Source: Paraspadella gotoi (Eukaryota; Chaetognatha). From it: a DNA stretch of 64,000 bases. Both the position numbers and the translations under genes were made by a program. This document shows, in pieces, positions 56,830-64,000 of the stretch (position 1 is its first letter; each line of letters opens with the position of its first letter). Under the pieces are notes generated by a model. The model made no database searches. It saw nothing but the letters and a program-made list of their open reading frames with translations, and was not told the origin of the DNA. The stretch is from assembly GCA_051294375.1 (NCBI GenBank), contig CM119267.1, forward strand, positions 23,781,003 to 23,845,002, in the 5' to 3' direction.

Positions 56830-57510
56830 NNNNNNNNNNNNNNNNNNNNNNNNNNNNNNNNNNNNNNNNNNNNNNNNNNNNNNNNNNNNNNNNNNNNNNN
56901 NNNNNNNNNNNNNNNNNNNNNNNNNNNNNNNNNNNNNNNNNNNNNNNNNNNNNNNNNNNNNNNNNNNNNNNNNNNNNNNNNNNNNNNNNNNNNNNNNNNN
57001 NNNNNNNNNNNNNNNNNNNNNNNNNNNNNNNNNNNNNNNNNNNNNNNNNNNNNNNNNNNNNNNNNNNNNNNNNNNNNNNNNNNNNNNNNNNNNNNNNNNN
57101 NNNNNNNNNNNNNNNNNNNNNNNNNNNNNNNNNNNNNNNNNNNNNNNNNNNNNNNNNNNNNNNNNNNNNNNNNNNNNNNNNNNNNNNNNNNNNNNNNNNN
57201 NNNNNNNNNNNNNNNNNNNNNNNNNNNNNNNNNNNNNNNNNNNNNNNNNNNNNNNNNNNNNNNNNNNNNNNNNNNNNNNNNNNNNNNNNNNNNNNNNNNN
57301 NNNNNNNNNNNNNNNNNNNNNNNNNNNNNNNNNNNNNNNNNNNNNNNNNNNNNNNNNNNNNNNNNNNNNNNNNNNNNNNNNNNNNNNNNNNNNNNNNNNN
57401 NNNNNNNNNNNNNNNNNNNNNNNNNNNNNNNNNNNNNNNNNNNNNNNNNNNNNNNNNNNNNNNNNNNNNNNNNNNNNNNNNNNNNNNNNNNNNNNNNNNN
57501 NNNNNNNNNN
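56830..57510. other. Assembly gap, 681 N
   Basis: The opposite arm suggests it should hold the counterpart of about 48470-48830, which is only ~360 bp, so the gap estimate or the arms differ. Confidence 0.99.
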
Positions 57511-57892
57511 ATCTTTAAAAAGGCTCAATGCTTAACCCTCAAACGAATCCCTACTTTGTTTCTCAAATCAAAATTACTTTTTTTCTCAACCTTAAATTCC
57601 ATCTCTCTCTCTCTCTATTTCCCCTTTTCACTCTGTCTCACTCTGACTGACTCTGTCTCATTCGTCATTCGTTCGTCTTCCCATCCAATCATCTCGATCC
57701 CTTTGTTCCGCCTTTTGATTGTAGCTAATTTTCCTTTTTTTTCCCTTTTTTTCTGTCATTTTTTTTTCATTTTCTCTCTCGCTGATCTTTTTTTTCACTT
57801 TTATTTTTCTTTGTATATTTTTCTTTCGATTCTATTTAAATTATTTTTAAAATTTTTTTAGGTGATTGGATTTGTTTTCAGTTTGGTTTTTT

Positions 57893-57894
57893 AT

Positions 57895-57983
<89 letters not shown>

Positions 57984-57990
57984 AATCAAT
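57893..57990 (+). repeat. (TATC)n microsatellite
   Basis: About 23 nearly perfect ATCT units, the reverse complement of 47954-48030. Confidence 0.97.
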
Positions 57991-58107
57991 CTATCTATTT
58001 TTTCCTTTTCCCACTCCCCATCCCTTGTCAATTGTCTTTCCATAACTCGAACTTTCTACGTTTAACAAATTGATCTCCATCATGTCTACTTTTCAAAAGG
58101 CATACAA

Positions 58108-58109
58108 CA

Positions 58110-58188
<79 letters not shown>

Positions 58189-58255
58189 TTTTCAGCCAAA
58201 CAACGAAGAAGAGGAAACTGAGGCGTGAAAAAGAGGAAAACGACGACGACGACGT
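58108..58255 (+). repeat. (GAC)n tract plus one composite spacer
   Basis: About 27 GAC units (58109-58189), then the reverse complement of the spacer found ten times at 46400-47600. Confidence 0.93.
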
Positions 58256-58523
58256 CAACGACGAGTGCATCAACCTTGTCGGTCGCAATAACGACATCGA
58301 CAATAACAACATAACTCTTTCTGCCAAGAGGAACGGATTTATTTTTCCAGCGGCGGCTGCGGCTGCGGAGGCGGTGGCTGCGGCGACTGCGGCGGCAAAA
58401 AAAAATATATGTGTTGACTTCTTCGGTTTTTGAGTGATTTTCGTGAACGTCACTTCTTGTGTACTACTTCCGTTTTGGGTGATAAGTGATTTATTTAAAA
58501 AAAATAAATTTGCTGATATTTGA
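58256..58523. other. Mixed sequence with GGCGGCTGC repeat
   Basis: 58343-58397 is (GGCTGC/GGCGGC)n, similar in kind to 6965-7085. The palindrome homology has ended. No gene is established. Confidence 0.6.
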
Positions 58524-58715
58524 NNNNNNNNNNNNNNNNNNNNNNNNNNNNNNNNNNNNNNNNNNNNNNNNNNNNNNNNNNNNNNNNNNNNNNNNNNNNN
58601 NNNNNNNNNNNNNNNNNNNNNNNNNNNNNNNNNNNNNNNNNNNNNNNNNNNNNNNNNNNNNNNNNNNNNNNNNNNNNNNNNNNNNNNNNNNNNNNNNNNN
58701 NNNNNNNNNNNNNNN
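58524..58715. other. Assembly gap, 192 N
   Basis: Sized gap. Confidence 0.99.
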
Positions 58716-58949
58716 GATCGTTATTCTTAACAAGATCGTGACTCTCGCAGTAATTTAGACTCTATCCATTTTTGAATTATTAATATCAAATGGATAAAAA
58801 GTTATACAACAGAAATATTGAAATATTAAAAAAAGTAGTTCCATTACGCCTTCTCATCGGATGGCATCAAAACTGGCGACGTCAGCCGACAAGTTCGACG
58901 TGGCGAAAAATTGACGCGAAACGCCCCGACGGTTTTGGGGAAATAGAAA

Positions 58950-59070
58950 AAAAGAGCAATCGGTGGAAAAAAAGGGAGGAAAGGAAAGAAAAGAGCAATC
59001 GGTGGAAAAAAAGGGAGGAAAGAAAAGAGTAGAGCAATCGGTGGAAAAAAGGGAGGAAAGGAAAGAAAAT
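58950..59070 (+). repeat. 39-bp minisatellite, three units
   Basis: GAGCAATCGGTGG starts at 58954, 58993 and 59032, each followed by AAAAAAAGGGAGGAAAG. Confidence 0.93.
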
Positions 59071-59930
59071 ATCAATTGATGGGAAAGGGTGAAGTAAAAA
59101 AAAAGAGCATTCGATGAAAAAAATGGGAGGATAGAAAACAAGAGAGAAATCAATAGAAAAAAGAGGAATGGAAAGAAAAGAGTAATAGTAGAGGAATGGG
59201 AGGAAAGGAAAGAAGAATCGAGAAAGGGAAATGGCGGAAAGAGAATAAAGAGGAAGAAAAAGGTTTTAGCTTTAGAGAGAAAAAAGATGAAAGACGAAAA
59301 GGAAAGGATTAAGAAAAAAGGAAGAGAAAAGATGAAAAAAAAAAGAAAAAGCAGAAAAAAGCAAAACTGCAATAAAAAAGGGAGAAAAAAATAAAAGGAA
59401 AGAAAGAAAAGGAGGAAATTATCAAAGGAAATCGAGAGAAAAATAAGTAAAACTCAAAAGAAATGAATTGGAAATAAAATCAGAAACTTTAAAAGGGAAT
59501 ATTTAAAGAAAACGAAACGGGAAGGTGTGAAGAACTTTTGTTTTCACATAGTAGACGTTCGAAAGAGAAGGTGTATTAATTTTATTCTTGAATACCGTTT
59601 CCGCAAAGCAGTCTATCCGTTTTTACTGTGAAGAATGTTTGTTCTTCACGCCAACTTTGACGAGCATTCATAACGTCGCCCGTGCCGAATGTTTTATGTG
59701 AGATCCAACGATTAAGAAATAAAGTTTATAAGTTATATATATTTCAAAATTAAATAGAAAAGTATAAAATGAAATAGAAGAAAAAAAATACAGAAAAAAA
59801 TATCGGGATTTGAGGAAAAAAAGAAAAAAGAAAAAAGAAAACCCTGGCAGCAATGATTGAAACAAGAGAATAAAACTCTGCGGACAAATCCATTGCCGAT
59901 TCAACGAGGACCCGCCAGCGCATAAATCAA
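59071..59930. other. A/G-rich low-complexity sequence, no gene
   Basis: GGAAAGAAAAG words to about 59450, then AT-rich sequence. The minus-strand frame 58854-59372 is compositional. Confidence 0.6.
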
Positions 59931-60002
59931 GCCGCCGTCACTCCCCCGCCTGAGGGGGCCTCGTAGAGAGAGATGGAATACTGGGCAAGAGTTTGAAAAA
60001 TA

Positions 60003-60036
60003 GAGAAGAGGGAGAGAGAGAGCAGAGACGAAAGAT

Positions 60037-60085
<49 letters not shown>

Positions 60086-60146
60086 GAAGAGAGAAGAGAG
60101 AGAAAAGGAGAGAGAGAGAGAAGAGAGAGAGACAGACACAGAGAGT
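60003..60146 (+). repeat. (GA)n microsatellite
   Basis: Interrupted GA tract. Frames on both strands are compositional. Confidence 0.95.
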
Positions 60147-60461
60147 CAGAAAATAGTTTTTTTTTCCACACCCCGCGGACAAAAAGACAATCGTCTTACG
60201 TGACATGGTTTCCAACTCTATTGGGTTTTTATTGATTTTTCATTCTTTCGTTTTTCCTCTTTATTTGTTTGTTTGTTTTGTTCTGAAAAAAAAAATATTG
60301 AAGAGAAAGAAAAATCGATAAAAAAAACTAAAAAAGAAAGAAAAAGAAAAAAAAGAACAAAATAAACCAAAACATTTGAAAACAAACAAAGAAACATCGC
60401 AAAAACTCCGTTTGTCTCAGCACTCTTCAATTTCACGGTGTCTCACCGCATCGAGGTGATA

Positions 60462-60498
<37 letters not shown>

Positions 60499-60766
60499 AT
60501 GAAAAGAAAACAAAGGGAAGTTTCTTTGTTCCCCAAAGGTCCAGGACCTCAATTGGATACTCTCTCCGTATTTTATCCTCTCGACGATCGAATAATAATA
60601 TAACAAAATTAATATACATTTCATCCCTTTTTCTTAGGGTATTCTACTCTTTAAACTGACTAGGAATTTTTTCAAGAAAAACATTACTTTAAAATGATTT
60701 TCACGACTTAAATCGACTACTCTGCGCGCCTATTTTTTATCCACTTGACGCGCCCATTTAACAATA
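60147..60766. other. AT-rich sequence upstream of candidate gene
   Basis: Holds a (CT)n tract at 60463-60497. No TATA box or initiator can be assigned with confidence before the candidate start codon at 60767. Confidence 0.5.
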
Positions 60767-61221
60767 ATGTCCCAAGGTTTTTCTCCCCCTCATAACCTTG
60801 TCCCCGTTTGCGGAGGAAAACCTTCCGACGCCGTTTACGCGTCGATCCGCGTCGTCGATCGAAATTCGACCAATCAGAACGCAAGGATTGACGCGGCGTC
60901 CAATCAAAGCGCGAGCATCGACGCGACGAGTCGAAACGAACGAACCAATCAAACGGCTCCTTTCACCTGTTCATCGTCTTCCAATCAAATCGTTCCGTTT
61001 TCGTTCATTACGCCATCGACTAATCAAACGGCGGGAATATCGTCGTCGTCGACCAATGGGGAGACGGCGTCGAATCCTCGCGACGTTAGCGACGAAACTT
61101 CGTCCGTAGTGAATGACGACGTTAGAAATGGAAACTTTATCGAAGCGTCGACGACGACAACAACAACAACAACAACAACAACATTTGTGACGAGATCGAG
61201 AAGTTTTACTCAGCCTCCGAG
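60767..61221 (+). CDS. Candidate exon 1, unidentified low-complexity protein
   Basis: Open for 152 codons from ATG 60767, which has A at -3. It ends at a good donor, G|GTAATA (intron from 61222). The peptide has a short mixed N-terminus (residues 1-35). Then comes a repeat of [S/T]-N-Q-x-A-type motifs at about residues 35, 45, 60, 72, 85 and 96. An acidic stretch and an 11-Thr run (about residues 129-139) follow, then a basic end. Distances between the CCAAT words that encode the motifs are 30, 45, 36, 39 and 33 bases, all multiples of three, which supports selection at the protein level. Three motifs are N-Q-S/T sequons. No signal peptide or known domain was seen. Composition is CG-richer than neighbours. 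It could be chance in CG-rich repeat DNA. Confidence 0.42.
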
Positions 61222-61327
61222 GTAATATTGTTTTCTTTCTTTCTCTCCTTTTTTCTTTCTTTCTTTCTTTCATTCTATCTTTCTTTCTTTCTATCTTAAA
61301 TTCACCCTCCACCACCCTCAACCAAAG
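61222..61327 (+). other. Candidate 106-bp intron
   Basis: Starts GTAATATTG and ends CAACCAAAG. A TTTC/CTTT pyrimidine tract fills the middle (61235-61290). The acceptor AAAG is weaker than the usual YAG. Splicing here keeps both Thr tracts in one frame. Confidence 0.35.
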
Positions 61328-61601
61328 CTTCCCCGACCACCACCTCCGCCTCTCACTCCTCCCGCCCATCGACATCCGCACCTCCGCCCTTCCCGCTTCC
61401 GGCACCTACTACGCCCCCTTACGACATCCGGGTGGACATCCCGTCGTACATCCGGGGAGGGGCGTGGTATTCGCTCGAGCGCCTCCGCCCTTCGCCTCCG
61501 CGTTTCCGCCTCTCTCCCGCCGACGGGCGGGACATTCGGGATCTTGGACGCCGGACGGTCCCGGACAAACGGACTCGTCTCGACGAGCCTTTCCGGGTGA
61601 A

Positions 61602-61638
<37 letters not shown>

Positions 61639-61787
61639 AGTTGAACTTTTCCGTCGCAAAATCTTCGTCTCTTCATTCGTTTCTCGACGCGTTCGTCATC
61701 GGTGGCGGCGACGACGATAATTCCGACGACGCTCGAGGTCTCTTTTTTGGCACTTTATTCCGAAAGCGGCCTATTTCTTTTTTTTAA
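61328..61787 (+). CDS. Candidate exon 2, same unidentified protein
   Basis: Joining 61221 to 61328 gives a phase-2 junction and an open frame to TAA at 61785-61787, about 153 codons. It is His/Pro/Arg-rich at first, then Ala/Pro-rich, then carries a 12-Thr run encoded by (ACG)n at about 61602-61637, and finally an acidic glycine-rich G-G-G-D-D-D-N-S-D-D segment before a hydrophobic C-terminus. The total product would be about 304 residues. Another frame over 61370-61644 is also open and gives a less repetitive peptide (I-P-S-Y-I-R-G-G-A-W-Y-S-L-E-R) ending in a poly-Arg run, so the true frame is undecided. Indel errors in this draft could also merge the two. No family was recognised. Confidence 0.33.
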
Positions 61788-61789
61788 TC

Positions 61790-62095
61790 TTTGAACTTAA
61801 CTTTAACTTATTTAAGCCTAATATTTTTTTAAATCCTTAAGCATTATCCCTAATTTTAACGTAATCTTTAACCTTAATATTTAATTCCTATACTTATTTA
61901 CTTACCTTTATCCTTAATTTGATCTTCTTATCTTAAACCTTAATCCTTACCCAAAATTTTTACCTAAATTTTATCCAAATTTGTAACCTAATCTTTAAAT
62001 ATAATCCTTAACTTATTCCTTTACTTAATCCTAAACCTTAACCTTATCTTAAGTCTTAAAATAATATTTATTTTAAAAATAAGCTGAAATTGGAC
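61790..62095 (+). repeat. Degenerate CCTTAA / CCTAA repeat
   Basis: Many CTTAA, CCTTAA, CCTAA and ACCTTAA words, irregularly spaced. (CCTAA)n is the complement of the arthropod telomere repeat TTAGG, so decayed telomere-like or satellite DNA is possible; no perfect tandem TTAGG run is present. Confidence 0.5.
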
Positions 62096-62330
62096 GCTTT
62101 CTGAAAATATGCCTCTTTTAAGGGGACGCCATTTCAACAGACTATTCTATGAAAATACTTTTAAATCACAATTAAATCACAACTTTTTCATAAATATTCA
62201 GCATCGCGATTGGCTGAAGTCGATCGACCCGCGAACCAATCAGGAGCCGAGATTCCGTCTTTGTCTCGCGAAGTGGATCTGAGAACGAAAGAAGGAAGGA
62301 TGAGCAAAGGTTACTAATTTAAAAAATAAA
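62096..62330. promoter_or_regulatory. Possible promoter-like segment with facing CCAAT boxes
   Basis: ATTGG at 62209-62213 and CCAAT at 62236-62240 lie 22 bases apart in opposite orientation within a short CG-containing island (62195-62290). Such pairs are common in NF-Y-dependent promoters, but no transcription start or gene downstream is identified. Confidence 0.2.
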
Positions 62331-62670
62331 TAAGATATTTTTTAATTAAATTACTTCTCATATATATTAAATTTTACCCAAAAAATAAACTCACCTTTAA
62401 TCAGTTGCTACGACATCCGCTAACGAAGTTCTTCCAATCATCATGCCGATGGACACCAACTGCCTTGAAAATATCAATGTAATTACAAGCGTTGCTGAGT
62501 ATTTACAAAATGTACTCCAGAAAAAGGCATAAATGTTTTCTCCTGTGCTTCAAGTAAAAACTATTACTCAGAAAAGGCTAATTTGTGTATAAGATTGAAG
62601 TTGGTATATGAAACATCAATTAATATTTTCTCTGTCTAGCTTTCTCTCATGCTATCCACTTTAAAAAATC
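62331..62670. other. AT-rich sequence, no gene seen
   Basis: No gene or organised repeat was recognised. Confidence 0.5.
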
Positions 62671-62674
62671 AAAT

Positions 62675-62808
62675 AAGCAAAGAGAGAGAGAGTGAGAGAG
62701 AGAGAGAGCGCAAATCAAATTCAAAAAGATGACTCCTTTCCGCGAGACGTGAGAGGCGCGGATTATATTGTGTTGTGTGAGTGAGAAAAAATGAGAGAGA
62801 GAGAGAGA

Positions 62809-62852
<44 letters not shown>
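62675..62852 (+). repeat. (GA)n microsatellites
   Basis: Two tracts (62681-62709 and 62791-62849) around a short unique segment. Confidence 0.95.
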
Positions 62853-62934
62853 TGAGCGCCTTTGCTAATGAGAAATGTCTTTACAAATGTTGTTTTGCCT
62901 CCTAATCAGCGTCGAGACTCGTCGATGTTATTTT

Positions 62935-63178
62935 AGTTGTTGTTTTTGTTGTTGTTGTTGTTGTCGTCGTCGTCTTCGTCGTCGTCGTCGTCATTATCAA
63001 AGTCTTTATGTCTTAAACTTAGGACAATTTTAATTCGTCCTCATTATTGTCGTCGTCGTTTTGTAATTTTTTTCTCTTTTGTTTTTCTCCTTTTTTTCTG
63101 CAGTTGTCGTCGTCGTCGAAGTCGTCGTCGTCGTTGTCGTCGTCGTTGTCGTCGTCGTTGTCGTCGTCGTTGTTGGGA
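62935..63178 (+). repeat. (GTT)n / (GTC)n trinucleotide tracts
   Basis: GTT then GTC at 62936-62992, and GTCGTCGTT-type at 63104-63173 with a regular GTC-GTC-GTT higher-order pattern of 15-16 bp. Confidence 0.93.
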
Positions 63179-63515
63179 TATTTTCTTAATCTTGTCACTT
63201 GTCAATTGAAGAGATTTATATCTTTCTTTTCCTTTTATTTCCATCTTATTTTCCTTCCATTTTTTTTCGTTTTTTTATCCTTCATATTTTTTTTTATAGG
63301 TTCACTTTTCCCGCGTGGACCATGTCTACTTTTGCATTGGAGGCGAGATAATTCAAGATGCGAGAGGAAAGATTAAAAAGGACACACATTATTCTAAAAT
63401 GTCCACTCCACAGCTGCCCAGCCAAAACATTCGAAAGCACAATATTCGAAAACAGCAAACGGGCCGTCGCGCAATAAATAAAGTTCAGATTGAAAAAAAA
63501 AGTTCTAAACAATTA
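63179..63515. other. T-rich then mixed sequence, no gene seen
   Basis: 63300-63480 is of mixed composition with no repeat; the open frames are short. Nothing was recognised. Confidence 0.45.
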
Positions 63516-63665
63516 CAGCCATTATTACAACGATTACACTGCAGCAATTACAGCAATTACAACAGCAAATACAGCAATTATAGCAATTACAGCGATTTCA
63601 ACTACAATTACTACAGCTATTACAGCAATTACAGTAATTATTACTACAGCCGCAGTCACATTCAA
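63515..63665 (+). repeat. ~9-bp ATTACAGCA minisatellite
   Basis: About 14 units of ATTACAGCA / ATTACTACA. The open frame across it (63490-63729) is Thr/Ala/Ile-rich because of the 9-base period. Confidence 0.9.
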
Positions 63666-63767
63666 CTCGAACTCTGCTTTATTGATCTCATTCATTCTCA
63701 GCCTTCGTCTCTCCTCGAAGTTGGATTAAATCAATTTTCATCATTTTCTCTTTTCACATTCAGTGAT

Positions 63768-64000
63768 GAGAGAGAGAGAGAGAGAANNNNNNNNNNNNNN
63801 NNNNNNNNNNNNNNNNNNNNNNNNNNNNNNNNNNNNNNNNNNNNNNNNNNNNNNNNNNNNNNNNNNNNNNNNNNNNNNNNNNNNNNNNNNNNNNNNNNNN
63901 NNNNNNNNNNNNNNNNNNNNNNNNNNNNNNNNNNNNNNNNNNNNNNNNNNNNNNNNNNNNNNNNNNNNNNNNNNNNNNNNNNNNNNNNNNNNNNNNNNNN
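63768..64000. other. GA tract into terminal gap
   Basis: (GA)n at 63769-63786, then N from 63787 to the end of the window. Confidence 0.97.

Larger units (their letters stand above)
53040..58250 (-). repeat. Giant imperfect palindrome, right arm
   Basis: Reverse-complement partner of the left arm. Part of it (53650-54480) is visibly noisier, with extra G bases inserted in C/T-rich units (for example TTTCTGCCATC for TTTCTCCATC). Gaps at 55520-55544 and 56830-57510 remove part of the arm. Confidence 0.9.

Overview
The window reads as nuclear DNA of an animal. It is AT-rich and extremely dense in microsatellites, chiefly (GA/CT)n and (GTC/GAC)n, and in minisatellites. It contains a decayed Ty3/Gypsy-like retrotransposon and 17 runs of N. 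I found no operons, no bacterial-type genes, no rRNA or tRNA, and no CRISPR. Arthropods, including SSR-laden malacostracan crustaceans, often show this combination: simple repeats everywhere, an AT background, and dispersed repeats ending in GACA/GTCG tracts. That assignment is inference only.

The dominant signal is large-scale duplication. (1) 0.1-7.1 kb holds a ~3.5-kb direct repeat. Its second unit reappears inverted at 10.1-12.9 kb. (2) 12.9-20.3 kb is a different, GC-richer sequence holding the Gypsy-like pol fragments. A ~380-bp GA-flanked block occurs on both sides of it (7.13 and 20.58 kb). (3) 21.1-33.2 kb is a ~6.1-kb unit present twice in tandem. (4) 33.2-45.8 kb is low-complexity and AT-rich DNA with five minisatellites, copies of a dispersed repeat family, and a ~400-bp direct-repeat pair enclosing a GC-rich ~1-kb insert. 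(5) 45.9-58.3 kb is a giant imperfect palindrome. Its arms (roughly 47.5-53.0 and 53.0-58.3 kb) carry the same 66-bp minisatellite, GATA array and CT tracts in mirror order, and the left arm holds a further tandem duplication. (6) 58.3-64.0 kb carries purine-rich repeats and then, at 60.77-61.79 kb, the only stretch that looks like a host gene: two candidate exons of an unidentified low-complexity protein of about 300 residues.

Duplicate copies differ mostly by single-base insertions and deletions, while some 1.8-kb blocks are identical. Six gaps are exactly 25 N and two exactly 10 N. This pattern suggests long-read gap filling with little polishing. Many of the duplications and inversions may therefore be assembly products, and any indel-sensitive reading such as an ORF is unreliable. 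I found no convincing new biological system. The items most worth checking are the palindrome, the candidate two-exon gene, the 74-bp minisatellite with a tRNA A-box-like motif, the LTR-like pair at 41.8/43.2 kb, and the dispersed repeat family.
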